DNA of 64,000 nucleotides from Neodontobutis hainanensis (taxonomy: Eukaryota > Chordata > Actinopteri > Gobiiformes > Odontobutidae). The stretch covers positions 1 to 64,000 of the forward strand of contig JALDNG010000406.1 of NCBI GenBank assembly GCA_024349245.1, in the 5' to 3' direction. Within the stretch, counting starts at the first letter, position 1, and every line of letters starts with the position of its first letter. Below, piece by piece: positions 23,805-35,498 of the stretch. The position numbers and the translations under genes were made by a program. Below the pieces are notes generated by a model. The model was given only the letters and a program-made list of their open reading frames with translations, did not search any database and was not told the origin of the DNA.

Positions 23805-24000
23805 CCAAAAAGGAGCATGTAAAGACTGAATAATAGGGGTCCTAAGATCTACCCTTGAGGAACCCCACATGTCAGGGTCATTTGGTCGGATACACAGTTA
23901 CCAACCAAACAAATTAAAATTTGTTTTAGTGCTCAAACGGCTCGCTGATTAGCAGATATAATTTTCTGTACAGAAGTTGTCATTCTGGCTTGTTTTCAAA
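23805..24000 (-). pseudogene. L2-type LINE reverse transcriptase fragment
   Basis: On the minus strand, 23880-23815 reads TCGVPQG, then a stop (TAG) where Ser is expected, then ILGPLLFSLYMLP, the conserved RT block of L2-like fish LINEs. Neighbouring codons upstream are degenerate. Inactive fragment. Confidence 0.65.
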
Positions 24001-24873
24001 TCATTTTAATGTCTATATTTATGTTTCAACATTACTATTTAATGTGCTGGGGGGCCAGATGTAAAGTTGTGGGGGACCAGATGCCGCCAGTTGATAATCA
24101 CTGATATATATGTATATATGTGTCCAATCAACAGTTTGTCCAGTGTCCTGTATACTTAAATATGATTTTTTCTTTAAGCTTAACAATCTTTTTTTGGCAC
24201 AGTTCTTTTGTGTTGTATAAGCCTCTAGTCTTTCACAACCCCTTTTCACGTCACTGGGCCTCAAATTTGAAATTTGTCATGTTGAAAAGATTCCTGATGT
24301 TAATTTTAATAGGAGCAAGCAGGTGTTAGTGGACAGATGCACATTTACAGTTTTGTGTTGGCTGGGAGTGGGTGTTTACCTGTGGGGATCGCTCAGAGAA
24401 AAATTTAGTTCCTGCAAAGAAAAATTACTCTTGTTCCTAAACTAGGTTTTGGGACCTTTGGAGAAAAGTAGGTCAGAGGGTCGGTGCTGAGAACTTTATG
24501 GCAATGTCCCTTTGTTAGCAGAATGTGACACGGTGTGTTGTTCTGCAACGTCAAGACACAATGGGCGACTGCTGCGGCGTATATGAAGTAAGACTGGCCT
24601 TGGGAGATGTACTGCTGGGATTTGGATTGGAAAACAGATGTGAAAGGCATATGGGGGGAAAGGGCTGAAGGTAGGGGGTTAGTGGGCAGAGAATGACCAT
24701 TGCATGGACCGTAAGGACAGATGCTTAACCTGGACTCAGGTGCACTACATCTTGAATAAATCATCAAAACCTTTACATTACTACATTTTATAAAGATTTT
24801 ACAATATTGACAAAGCTTTACAATAAGAGAAAAAACGAAGGCTCTGATTTGTTGAAGATTTATCTCATGTGTA

Positions 24874-26180
24874 CACCGTGTTCACAATTATAAAGCAAGT
24901 GATTATTTTGACCATATCATCATTTTATCCATAATTTCCAACTCCAAGCTGTATAAACTTGAATCCTTCTTGAATTTAATGTATATCAGGTGATGTGTAT
25001 TTGTGTAACGAGGGAGGGTGTGGCCTAAGGAAATCAACACCCTGTATCAAGGTGTGCAGAATTATTAGGCAGATTCTTCTCCTCAAGAAAAATGGGCCAA
25101 AAAAGAGATTTAACTGACTCTCAAAAGTCAAATTTTTTTAAAGTCTTTCACAGGGATACAGCACACTTGAAATATCTAAGATATTGTTGCATGATCACAG
25201 AACCATCAAACGTTTCATAGCAAATAGTCAACAGGGTCGCAAGAAACGTGTCGAGAACAAAAGACACAAATTTACCTCCAAAGATTTTCAAAGAATCAAA
25301 CGTGACGCTACCAGAAACCCATTATCCTCCAGTGCTGCCATATTCCACAACTGCAACCTACCTGGAGTGTCAAGAAGTACAAGGTGTTCAGTTCTCAGAG
25401 ACATGGCCAAGGTAAGAAAGGCTGAAACCCGACCACCTCTGAACAAGACACATAAGTTGAAACATCAAGAATGGGCCAAGAAATATCTGAAGACAGATTT
25501 TTCAGAGGTTTTGTGGACTGATGAGATGAGAGTGACTCTTGATGGACCAGATGGATGGGCCCGTGGTTGGATCAGTAATGGATACTTAGCTCCACTTCGA
25601 CTCAGACGCCAGCAAGGTGGAGGTGGGGTACTGGTATTATTAATGATGAGCTAGTTGGACCTTTTCAGGTTAAAAATGGACTCAAAATCAACTCTCAGAC
25701 CTACTGCCAATTTTTAGAAGACACTTCAAGCAGTGGTCCAGGAAAAAGTCTGCCTTTTTAAAGAAGACTTTGATTTTTATGCAGGACAAGGTTCCATCAC
25801 ATGCATCAAAGTTTGCCACTGCGTGGCTGACCAGTAAAGGCCTTAAAGATGAAAACCAATGACATGACCTCCTTCTTCACCTGACTTAAACCCTATTGAG
25901 AACTTTTGGGGCCTTCTTAAGCAGGACATTTACAGTGAAGGTACAGTACACTTCTCTGAACAGCATCTGGGAGGCTGTGGTTGCGGCTGTCACTTCTACC
26001 TAAATGTTCAGCCGCAACCACAGCCGCAACCACAGCCTCCCAGATGCTGTCACTTCTACCTAAATGTTCAGGTTTGACGGTTTGTTAACATTTTGGGTTG
26101 ACCAAGAGCAAGAGGTTGTACAATAACAATAACAGTTAATCCTCAAAAATACAACTTGCCTAATAAATGTGCACACAGTG
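24874..26180 (+). mobile_element. Tc1/mariner element with both ends and TA duplication
   Basis: Starts CACCGTGTTCACAATTAT after TA (24872-24873) and ends GTGCACACAGTG before TA (26181-26182); length 1307 bp, standard for Tc1. The terminal repeats are inverted matches of about 28 bp. The transposase frame is open from 25184 to 25654 (DHRTIKRFIANSQQGRKKR, then WTDEMRVTLDGPDGWARGW, with the first catalytic Asp), then is frameshifted. MQDKVPSHASKF (second Asp) and SPDLNPIENFW (third position) lie in other frames near 25780 and 25880. The C-terminal end is replaced by a rearrangement at 25964-26071. The same family occurs at 16380-17616. Confidence 0.9.
25964..26071. repeat. Inverted plus direct duplication inside the Tc1 element
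   Basis: Arms 25964-25989 and 26021-26046 are perfect 26-bp reverse complements. A 25-bp direct repeat (gtcacttctacctaaatgtt core) sits at 25987-26011 and 26047-26071, each directly after one arm. The arrangement looks like template switching during repair. Confidence 0.9.
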
Positions 26181-26599
26181 TACATTATTAGACCAGAGTT
26201 GTGAATATGGCAACTTTTGTTTTTCAATGGTTTTGCTCATAGGCCAAAAAAACTAATAGGCTTCAGAGTTAATTTTTACGTTATGTGCCTCATCGAGCAG
26301 GTTCACTACAACCCTCGCACATTGGGTCAAATTATTTGTTTGGACAGTTTGAGGATTTTTACAGATAAAACTACCAAATCTTAGCATTTTGGACATTGTA
26401 GGTACCCTGTCAGCCATACACCAGGCATCTCGTTTTATAGGGTAGCAGCCTTTTTGGGCATAGAGAATATTTTATACTTTATAAGAGGTAGTATAATAGC
26501 TCCCTCTGACACCAAGATAGCTGATAATTTACAGATAACTGAACTCATACCTCAATTGGGCAAACACCTTTTCTTGTTATGGCTCTGAACTGATGCAAT

Positions 26600-27060
26600 G
26601 TTCTCTAAGTTTTTCCTTCAAAACCAACGCCATTTTGGGTTTGGAAGGTCAATACTGTCACACTTCTCCAGGTTATGACATCCAGAATGTGGAACAGTAG
26701 AGAGGGGGAGGGCAGATATCCAAGGGCCTGTACTAGTTGAACCTCTGACCTCCATTAATCCCCAACATTCATACACCAGTGGCACAGACACTGGAGGAAA
26801 GCTGGGTAAAGTGTCTTGCCCAAGGACACAACGGGGAACTGTGGAGAGCGGGAATTGCACCGCCAACCACCTGAGCCAGTGCCCAAAACTGTAGAACATC
26901 TGTTTATGCTGTACATATGTTAAGTAATAAATTAATAATAAATAAATAAAAAGTTTATTTCTTTCTTTTTTCTTTATTTCATGTTTGTTCTTTGCTATGA
27001 CTTTTGTGACATTTCTGTAAAGCACATTGAGTTACTTTGGTACAAAATGCTCTCTATGAA
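26600..27060 (-). mobile_element. Degraded SINE-like repeat, minus orientation
   Basis: Contains gtgtcttgcccaaggacaca followed by a reversed B-box-like region (gagcgggaattgcaccgcca) at about 26815-26870, and the tail phrase taaagcacattgagttactt at 27018-27037. These are the usual body and tail of fish tRNA-derived SINEs read backwards. An A/T-rich (AATA)n stretch at 26925-26950 interrupts it. Confidence 0.5.
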
Positions 27061-27283
27061 TACTTCTTCTGCTCCAATCAGCTGCCACTTGTGCAGACAC
27101 TTTTCTTTTTTTTCACTCTTCCCCTTCTCCTCCACACCGGCAGCTTAATTTTCGCTGCTGATTGGTCAGTTACTGTTAATATTCTCTAAAAACACTATCT
27201 TAACCTGCTCCGATGCAGTTTGGCCAGCGCAAGTTTTCACAGCGATCTACCCCAACAGAAAGTGAACCAGCTTCATAATAGGG

Positions 27284-27313
27284 TGAAGTGGCTCAGATGG
27301 TAGAGCGAGTATC
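27284..27313 (+). repeat. SINE tRNA-like head fragment
   Basis: agtggctcagatggtagagc matches the A-box half of a tRNA-derived SINE. The body is lost; about 27315-27400 is AT-rich. Confidence 0.45.
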
Positions 27314-27904
27314 GTAAAGTATACTACTACTATAGTATAGTAAAATACAGTAGTGGAAATGCATATATAAAATATAGTCTATTTATATAGCCTGGTATTT
27401 GTGGGTATGTTTTTTATTGTTTTATTGAGTGCCATGTCAAGCTACTGAAAACTGCACATTTAGCAATTTGTTTTAAATTCTTGTAAATAAGTTCCTAAAA
27501 GTAATATTGTATTTCCTTAAATGTGTTTTCTTTTTGTCAAGATTTAATTTAACTGTATAGTGTACAAGTTGCCATTTGTCAACTTTATTGAAAATTATCA
27601 TTCAGACAGCAAGCCATGACAGAAGTCATATGACATATGTGGTTCCAGATCTGTTTGTGGCTTTGAGTGATGTATAGCTGATGTAAGTGTCTCAACTCTT
27701 TTTCTCTATTAAAATAATCTGGTTACCTCACTCTAGCTCTCACTAGGAAAACATTTATAAATTATAAAATACTGTGCTCACAAGTTCAGATAAGAAAGGT
27801 TAAACAATTTAGATTTTTCAAATTGTATTTTAGAGTTCATATACCTCTGTTTTTTGAATGTTTTCAGCAAACTGTGTGTGTGTGCACGCTTACTATTGCT
27901 GTTT

Positions 27905-27940
27905 TGGGGAGCCTCGGTGGCTCACCTGGTAGATAGGTTT
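27905..27940 (+). repeat. SINE head fragment
   Basis: The phrase gcctcggtggctcacctggt is a tRNA-like A-box start without its B box. A short relic. Confidence 0.35.
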
Positions 27941-27999
27941 GGGTTTTTCTCTCGTCCTTTTTTGTGTCTGTCTAAACTCTGTCCGTCCCCCCAAAAAAG

Positions 28000-28271
28000 T
28001 GTCACACTGATGGAATAACCTGGTCATTCAGTATATCCAGGTAGTCAGCTGACCTCATTCTTTGGGCACATAACGTTGCTGAGCCTAGACCTGACCAACT
28101 GCAGCAACCCCAGATCATAGCACTGCCCCCACAGGCTTGTACGTAGGCACTAGGCATGATGATGATACCCATCACTCTGGAACAGGGTCAGACCACTCAT
28201 CAGACCACATCTTCTTCCATTGCTGCTGAGTTCAATCTTTATGCTCCCGAGCAAATTGGTGCCCTTTTTTT
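28000..28271 (-). mobile_element. Tc1 transposase relic, first half of a split copy
   Basis: The stretch around 28080-28260 (tgcagcaaccccagatcata, cagaccactcatcagaccac, ttccattgctgctgagttca, ttatgctcccgagcaaattg) is the backward reading of a Tc1 catalytic domain. It is interrupted at 28271 and continues at 29431. Confidence 0.75.
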
Positions 28272-29430
28272 CAGGATGTCTGCGGGGTCTTAAAAAGTAT
28301 TTAATGTTGATAAATCAATTTGGGAAAAATCAAGGCTCTTAAAAGGTATAAAAAAATTGTAATTACAATTAAATTAAAATTTTGTTAGTATTCAAGCTTT
28401 GTCCTAAGAGTTTGACTCCAAAGGCTATGCATGAACTTTGCTGCGCAACATTTGCTAACTTCAAACCATAAAACAGCAGCGTAACCATTAAGCTAACTAA
28501 CTTTTGCTACTGTGAGTAAAATCTACTGTGTTGTTTTTTTGTGGTCGTTCCCTGTCTCCCAAAAAGAAACACAAAGTATGTCCAACAGTGAAACTAGACA
28601 CAAGTTCTTGTGTAGCAATGTAAAGGTAACATTCACGGCAACACTGCACTTCTTATGAAAATAAAAGCATTGTCAATTCACAGCAGCTGAAACCACTTTA
28701 TTTTGACTGAGGCAGAAAGGACAGCATAGAGCTGCAAAGACACTGCTTCACTACAACAGCATCTCATCAACAGCATATTAAACAGTAAATTAGATTAAGT
28801 AGCAGACTACACCTTAACTTTCCTGATGAAATTTTTAATAATTCAGAAATAGTTTGTGTGTATAGTATGTGCTCTAATGTTGGACTTGGCACCAGGAGCA
28901 GAACACAGTATCCAAAGGCTACTTTGAATAATAATAACAATAACAATAATAATTGGATTTATTTATTAACAGTAAATAATAATTCAAAAACACGGTTGCG
29001 GTTAATTGTAAATTACCAGCAGTTATTGTGCTTTAGTTGTATGAAAAACTGGAGCAATTACGTGGTTTTGAATTTTTACTTTTTTCATTTTTGTAATTTT
29101 ACTTAACCTAGCATAGCTGCTAAAAATATTATGATGTCATCTTAAATGCACCAGAATACAGTGAAATGCATATATTTTATTATTCAACTCATCTAAGTTG
29201 TTTAAATTAAATGATGCCCCAAATGTTGAAAAACCTTTAGAAAAAATATTCTATAGACTAATCCATTTATCAAAAATTGAGATGGTGCTCTATGGATTTA
29301 TTTGCAAACTATAACTGATGGTTGTTGCTGATTACAACTTTAAGTGGCAATGAGGTCTTAACAAATTTTTAGAAGTTCTTTAAATAGTATTGAAAAGGCA
29401 TTGAAATTAACTTTAGGATTTCTGCATATA
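28272..29430. mobile_element. Nested DNA element splitting the Tc1 copy
   Basis: It lies between two halves of one Tc1. The flanks both read CCCTTTTTT (28262-28270 and 29431-29439), a probable 8-9 bp target duplication. The edges share an imperfect inverted pattern: the left starts near CAGGATGTCTGCGGGGTC and the complement of the right end reads TATATGCAGAAATCC. It holds an (AAT/AAC)n tract at about 28927-28953 and no recognised coding sequence. A hAT-type non-autonomous element is the likeliest class. Confidence 0.6.
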
Positions 29431-29760
29431 CCCTTTTTTAGGTTTTTCTTGAGGCTACACAGCTGTTTAGTCCCAATCCCTTGAGTTCCATTTTGGATTG
29501 TGTGTGTGGAAATGCTCTTACTTTTACTATTAAACATAGCTGTGAGTTCTGCTGTTGTTTTTTTTTACAATTTGATTTTACTAAACGTTCAAGTGATCGC
29601 CAATCACAGTCATTGTACATTTTATTCCGACCACATTTCTTCCTCAAAGATGATGGTTCCCCACTATGTGTCTCCCCACCTGGTTGTTGAAGAAATGAGA
29701 AACTACTCACTGCATCAGTTATGGTTAAATAACTTATTGCCAGCTCAAACATAATCATCC
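29431..29760 (-). mobile_element. Tc1 transposase relic, second half of a split copy
   Basis: Resumes with cacagctgtttagtcccaat and continues through the N-terminal domain, in minus orientation (ggttcccc... near 29654, and atcgccaatcacagtcattg near 29597). It is colinear with the part at 28000-28271 in known Tc1 elements. Confidence 0.7.
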
Positions 29761-29764
29761 TTGC

Positions 29765-30650
29765 AGAAATTATCCAAGGGGAGGCTCTTATCTATTTGTT
29801 TAGTTAAATCCAGTCTTAAAGTCTTTTTTTGGGCTGGGCAGTGCCTGTTTTTTTTGGAGTTCATGTAACTCACGGTTATGTTATGTTACCCCCAAATTAT
29901 AAGCATATTTAAAAATGTGTTTTAACAAGGCTGTATTGTTTGTATTTGGAGTATGGACGGGCCAAGTGGTTTGCATGCACATGGAAAATTACTTTTGTGG
30001 GTGTCATTTGCGCAAGGAATGACACAGTGGAAGAAAATCATTGAAAACATTTGAACAGTTCACCCCAGTGTAGTATGACGTCAAAGAAAGTTAAAAGCTT
30101 TCTTATTAAGGAGCACTTTCTTTCATTCTGCACTTAAACACACAAACAGGAGATGCACATAAAAGCTGGTGGGAGGCTTGGCAATACAAGAGAGACTGTT
30201 GCTAAACTAATGGTTCTGTAATCAGTGAGAAATTGTGTGGGGCTTAATATAGTTTCATTGTAGTTACTCGTTAAGGGAGAAATTAGCAGATGTTGGACTA
30301 TTGATGCTCATTTATTTATTTTGAACTGCTTGTCTTTTACAGTTCATGTCTCCTAGCACTCCTGTGTGGATAAATACTAATACCAAATCAAACGTTTGAT
30401 TCCCTCTCATGCATGCAAACTCAGTCTGCTTGATTAACCTAAATAAGCTTTATTTAGTATAGTATTGTCTGACTAAGCTGTGCATGCATACATAATGACT
30501 GACAGACCCCTTCTCTCTCACATTCTTTCACAATGTGCAATTTAGAGTGATAAGTTTACATATAAAGTTTCTTTAAATAGGGGAATAAAACGTATTACTC
30601 AATGCCAGCCTGTACAAAATCAATCCCACAAGAACATCCATGGGGTATTT
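29765..30650. other. Intronic DNA, nothing recognised
   Basis: No exon, array or named repeat supported. Confidence 0.4.
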
Positions 30651-30654
30651 ATGG

Positions 30655-30930
30655 TACATTCAATACATTTTAACTTTATTATTCCCCAAAGGGAAATATT
30701 GTTGTTAGGTCTCTTTAAATGATTTAGAAACAAATAAATTGATTCAGGTTTAATATGCTATAGACTGTAGAGTATTTTGGCAGTTGGAAAGGAGTTCTTG
30801 TGGCGTTCTGTCCTGCAGCTCACTGATCTCAGACATCCACTGGCTGCTCTCTGTGTTCAAAAGCCAACTGCAGGAGATGGTCCATGTTGTACAGTATAGC
30901 ATATCTTTGCAAAGTTTGGCATTATAGCTT
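30655..30930 (-). repeat. LINE 3' fragment, minus orientation
   Basis: tttattattccccaaaggga followed later by gagttcttgtggcgttctgt and cctgcagctcactgatctca matches, in reverse, the 3' coding end and UTR of a fish non-LTR retrotransposon. Degenerate; family not assigned. Confidence 0.45.
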
Positions 30931-31334
30931 AAATAATAAAAAATATTGTGTCTTCACATTATAGCTAATAAAAATAAACTTAAGGACACAACATTGGGAG
31001 ACCTTTTATCACAAATGCCTTGTGACTTAATTACCCACTTTGTTTTTCTAGTCTTTCATTTGAATATTATTTAGCACAGAGCTTCCAAAAACTAGTTTTT
31101 CAATGCCCATTGTGTAGTAATTAGATAATGGCTAAGCGAAATGGCTTTTTCATCAGGACAACAGTTTATCAGGATTTATTGAATTTCCTGAAAGCCGTCT
31201 TCTAGCAGCCTGGGTGCTGCTTAAGCTTTACATTAAAGGAATGTCAATCTTTAGTGAACAGCATTAGTAAATCCACCAGTTTATGAAAGGCATTGACACC
31301 ACAACCAAGAGCCTTTCTTCTGATCAGCTTAACA

Positions 31335-32160
31335 GCATCATCCATCCATCATCTTTCGCTTATCCGGGGCCGAGTCGTGGGGGCAGCAGTCTAAGCAGAG
31401 ATGACCCAGACTTCCTTTTCTTCACCAGACATTTCTTCCAGCTCAGAGACATAGTTCCTTCAGCATGTCTAAGGTCTTCCCCGGGCCTTTTTCCAGTGGG
31501 ACATGCCCCAGAACACTTCTCCAGGGATGCCCGGGCCACTTCAGCTAGCTCCTCTCATTTTGGAGGAGCAGCGACTCTAATTTGAGCACCTAGCTACCCT
31601 GCAAAGGTAACTCATTTCGGCCATCTGTATCCGGGATCTTGTCCATTTGGTCATGACCCACAGCTCATTACTGTAGGTAAGAGTAGGAATGTAGATCGAC
31701 CGGTAAATTCAAGAGTTTCGCCTTGAAGCCCAGCTTTTTTCTTCACCACAACAGACCGGTACATTGACTGCATCACTGCAGATGCTGCGCTGATCCACTT
31801 GTTAACCTCACGTTTCATCCTTCACTCACTCGTGAACAAGACCCCAAGATGCTTGAACTCCTCCACTTGAGGCAGGATCTCTCCACCAACCTGAATGGGA
31901 CAAGCCACCCTTGTCCGACTGAGAACCATGGTCTCAGACTTGGAGGTGCCGATTCATATTCCAGCCGCTTCACACTCGGTTGCAAACCATTTCAGTGCTA
32001 GCTGAAGGTCTTGGCTTGATGGAGAAAACAGGACAACATCAATAGCAGAGACGAGATCCTGTGGTCCCCAAATCAGACTCCCTCCTGCCCTTGGCTGCGC
32101 CTAGAAATCCTGGGCAGCCCTGGCCGATGTCCTGCAAGGGACACAGTTGAATGGCTTCTT
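31335..32160 (-). pseudogene. RTE-like LINE, reverse transcriptase and 3' part
   Basis: The minus strand reads, from about 32075 downward, VVLFSPSSQDLQLAL, then FATECEAAG, SKSETMVLSRTRVACP, QVGGEILPQVEEFKHLGVLF and AVMQSMYRSVVVKKK: the palm and thumb of a reverse transcriptase of the RTE/Rex3-like group. The catalytic F-A-D-D block has decayed to S-A-I-D, and there are several stops and shifts. The 3' end begins catccatcatctttcgctta and gggccgagtcgtgggggcag at 31338-31388. Confidence 0.78.
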
Positions 32161-32167
32161 GAATGGT

Positions 32168-32228
32168 TTATAAGGATAGGAATGATATATCAGAAAAATA
32201 TTCAGATATATCATTCCTATCCTTATAA
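32168..32228. repeat. Perfect 24-bp inverted repeat plus third partial copy
   Basis: Arms 32168-32191 and 32205-32228 are exact reverse complements, with spacer agaaaaatattca. A third, direct copy of the arm core (gataggaatgatatatcaga) follows at 32230-32249, then a second small palindrome of TATAGAGTTTTTATAAACTCTATA type at 32259-32283. Confidence 0.9.
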
Positions 32229-32289
32229 TGATAGGAATGATATATCAGAATATTTTTTATAGAGTTTTTATAAACTCTATAAACTCTAA

Positions 32290-33325
32290 AAAAGAACACT
32301 AGATTAATAAACTGTAATGTATTTTAAAGAGGGTAGTAAATATGCATATTTTTAAATGAACTAAATGTGATTATTACAATGTTTATTATGATTACTTTGA
32401 TTACAATCTTAATTGTATTTCAGAGAGTGTAATGAATTTGTTATTTTATTATAAAAAACATAAAGCATTTTAAACTCTTTTTAACTAAGGAGATAATTTG
32501 TTATTATTTAAGTAATCAGTAGCTTAATTATCTTTATTGTTATTGCTATTGTTATAATTATACTTTTAATGTAAATCTAGTTAATTTTAGGTCTACGTGT
32601 TCATAAACTACTTCTAAGAACCAGTACATTTTTATTAAAAGTTAAATGTTTGCTTGATTTTTGTGAAAGTAACCTATACAGTAATATATGTTTACAGTTT
32701 AACATTATAACGTTAGCGATTAGCATTACCATTATTATCTAGCATAAATTAATTAATTCTCAACCAAAACACATTAGGTAAGAACGCAACAATTACTTCC
32801 AAAACTAATTATAATAATAAATAGTTACACAGATGGCTCGTCACTTTGAGGTCAGAGAGCGCCAGGATGTTTTCTTCTGAGGTCTTCGTGCATCGCAGTT
32901 GTGCTGCCGAAGCCATTTTCGTTTTGCAGGACCACTATGATCATTTTATTTAGCCTCTGTTTAAAGTATTCCCATACTAATCATGGTCTTGGTTTTTTTA
33001 GAATGGAACTTTCTCCATTCCCAGGAGCACAAGCCGCCATTACACGGGATGAATATAAACAGTATGATGCGTTGTTGCAGCACTAGTAGCAATGCTTTTA
33101 CAATAGCAGCCTTCTAGATCATTATCAAACCTCATTTAAGTAAATGATCTTGAGTAAAGATTATTTACTTACTAAAGAGGGAGGGGCTTACAGTTACATG
33201 TTATTAGCTTTAGCTCGCTGCAAAACCATGCTACTTTCTAAACAACAATACACTTCTACTTTGGATAAACAGGTTAATATACCTGCTTAAACCTTTCCTG
33301 CCTCATTTTAATTTATTTGTTCTTC
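32290..33325. other. AT-rich intronic DNA, nothing recognised
   Basis: No named repeat. A short open stretch at 32995-33086 preceded by a TTTTTTTAG acceptor-like site (MELSPFPGAQAAITRDEYKQ) is noted but not recognised. Confidence 0.35.
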
Positions 33326-33339
33326 TCTGCTTCACTCAA

Positions 33340-33850
33340 ATGTGCGAGCTGCTCCCTGTTCTGTGTCTGTTCCTGCTCTGGTGCTCGGCGAACCTGCGTT
33401 CCTCTGTGTGGGCAGTCAGAGAGCTGAGAGGACGTGCGGCGCGTTGCTTTTTATTACGAATAAAATTGTTGAATATCTCCGTGCCTTGTGTGGGGCAGAG
33501 CCTGGTTTATTTAAAGTAGAGTGTTACACCAGTGCGGCCAAGACTCAGGTGTGGAGAGCTTTTTGCTCAAATAAATGCAGCGGAATCCCTGAAGATGGTT
33601 TAAGCTGTTTATGAGCAAATAGAGACAATTGTTTAGGCTGGATGGACTATTGGCTGGACTATTCATGTGCTGTTAGAGAATGTGGAGAGTGGAGCGTAGT
33701 TTTCATGAATGACTGCCTCATTAGGCCTGATTGTTGCCACTATTTGTCTGCTATAACGTGATATTGTGATATAAAGGATATTATCATTAGAAAAAAATAT
33801 ACCGGTATTATTGTGAGCAATAGGATATTGCACTGCGCTAGTCCCAAAAC
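33340..33850. repeat. Possible old DNA-transposon-like segment
   Basis: A GC-richer block at 33340-33600 with phrases such as gagctgagaggacgtgcggc is followed by ATACCGGTATTATTGTGAGCAATA-type sequence near 33800, reminiscent of hAT-type ends (compare 13431-13449). No boundaries or duplication found. Confidence 0.25.
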
Positions 33851-34084
33851 ATCTCCATTTGTAGATTGCATAACAAGTCTTTTAATTAACTTTGTAACCC
33901 TTTCCAGCTTTATGTATAGCAACAATTTTGATCATAGCTGTTATGAAAGCTCTTTTTGACAAGGCATGGCTCCTCTTGTGCAAACTCCAAAAGTTTTAGA
34001 GGTTTTTATCAATCAAAGCTGTAGTCCACATCTCCAAGCGTATTATCTTAACAAGACTCAAACTAAAAATCATGTTTACAGCCT

Positions 34085-34330
34085 GGTACAAAAGATAGCT
34101 CCGGTCTCTAAAGCTAAGTTTTTACTACATGAAAACTCTGGGTGGGGGGGTACATTTTAGATTAATATGTTTGTTTATGCTATCTAAAAACTATTGTTTT
34201 ACTATGGCGTAAAAGCCAAAAACCCGGTTGTAAACACCATTTTATTGCCCTGTTGTTATGACAATATCGGTGAATATGGAACCAGTAGGCGGATTACATC
34301 CATGTTTATTTACAATCTATGGCTAAAATC
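34085..34330. mobile_element. Hairpin MITE family, copy 2
   Basis: Shares agctccggtctctaaagcta, tttttactacatgaaaactc and tttatgctatctaaaaacta with 1741-1845. The continuation near 34235-34280 (ccattttattgccctgttgt) matches the left flank of copy 1 in reverse complement. It has lost one hairpin arm. Confidence 0.6.
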
Positions 34331-34409
34331 TGACTCCAATTAGCTTTTTTGAGGTTATTAAATCAAGGCTTCATGTACTTGTTCAACATGCAGTATGAGG
34401 TTTTTTGGT

Positions 34410-34550
34410 TGTTCAGAATTTGTTTGTGAATTTATTTTTAGACACATTATGTTATATACCCTTGACTTAGATCACATTTTAAGACCAATTTATTCAGAAA
34501 ACCATGAAATTCCAAAAGGTTCATATACCTTTCCTTGACATTGTATGATT
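34410..34550 (-). mobile_element. Tc1-type terminal fragment
   Basis: The reverse complement of 34496-34548 reads aaggaaaggtatatgaacct, then TTTGGAATTTCATGGTTTTCT, the terminal repeat also present at 60088-60140. Sequence inward (gatcacattttaagaccaat) matches the complement of 60140-60165. No coding part remains. Confidence 0.65.
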
Positions 34551-34582
34551 GCATCTTCATATTATTAACCATCTTTGGTCCA

Positions 34583-34840
34583 TATTAATAATAATAATAA
34601 TCTTAATATAGCGCTTTTCCACCTACTGTAGTAGGCACTAGCGCTTTACATAAATTAAACTATTACCAGTGTTACAGAACTTCAATGAAGGCAATTTTGG
34701 TTAAGTGTCTTGCCCAAGGACACAACAACAGTATGTCGGGATGTTATAATGTTTTGGGATGTTTTGAGCATGGATTGAACCGCCCACCCACCAGTTGAAG
34801 GACGGCTGCTCTACTCACTGAGCTAATGCCGTATTGTTAA
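34583..34840 (-). mobile_element. tRNA-derived SINE, family C, minus orientation
   Basis: The (AAT)n end at about 34586-34601 and atatagcgcttttccaccta correspond to the tail, aagtgtcttgcccaaggaca to the body, and gagcatggattgaaccgccc plus gctctactcactgagctaat to the B and A boxes. The same family is in plus orientation at 48245. Confidence 0.8.
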
Positions 34841-35352
34841 AACGGCGTAGCAGGTATTTACTTCATAGCAGAAGTCCTGTGGGTTGGCTAACAATATCTT
34901 GAGTTATGGTGCAAATAACATATCAATTACAGAATAAGAATTTGTTAAAACAAAGACAGCATAGTTAGAAAGAACATAACAAAAATGTTCACTTCCAATT
35001 TTTGAATGTGTCAGTGGGTGTCAGGCTACTTCTGTATGTGCTTCAAACAAGGTAGCGGGCTTGCTATGTCAATCCCTTATACCGTAATTTGTGCAGCTGT
35101 AAATATAATTGTTCATTTGGGTTGAGATTAGAAGTATTTAGAATAGCCTTAAGATTTGAATAAAATAATTAAAAATGTGGACATGGAAACAGCACACATG
35201 CATAAACCTCATTTTACATACCTTTTTGTATTTTTATCTCATCCTCTTTATTCTTTTTATTAACACAAAATTTTACTCGTAGTTCTGGTTCCTGAGAAAA
35301 AGGGCTGCTAAACAGTATTGCATGTTCTAATGTACTGCTTGTTGATTTTCAG

Positions 35353-35498
35353 TATGACTGTAGCGATGAAAGCCCAGCCTAGATGGGAGCTGTTGGACCG
35401 GACAGAGGTGTACTATGCCGGTGTGATCATCATGGTGGTAGGCTCTGTGCTGGTCGTCAGCAGTTTCCTCGTTCTAGGATTTACTGGAACATTCCTTG
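35353..35498 (+). CDS. pemt: pemt exon, third membrane segment and LGFTGTFLGD region
   Basis: The acceptor is TTTTCAG at 35346-35352 and the donor GTGAGT at 35499. The first base completes the AG left over from the previous exon (Ser), and the last base starts a Gly codon finished by the next exon, so phases fit on both sides. The exon encodes a soluble loop (AMKAQPRWELLDRTEVYY), a hydrophobic helix (AGVIIMVVGSVLVVSSF) and the strongly conserved LGFTGTFLG. In human PEMT the Gly-x-Gly pair reported to contact SAM lies in the helix before SSF; here the aligned residues read V-V-G, so the second glycine is kept and the first is not. The preceding intron is 16.4 kb and full of transposons. Confidence 0.93.
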
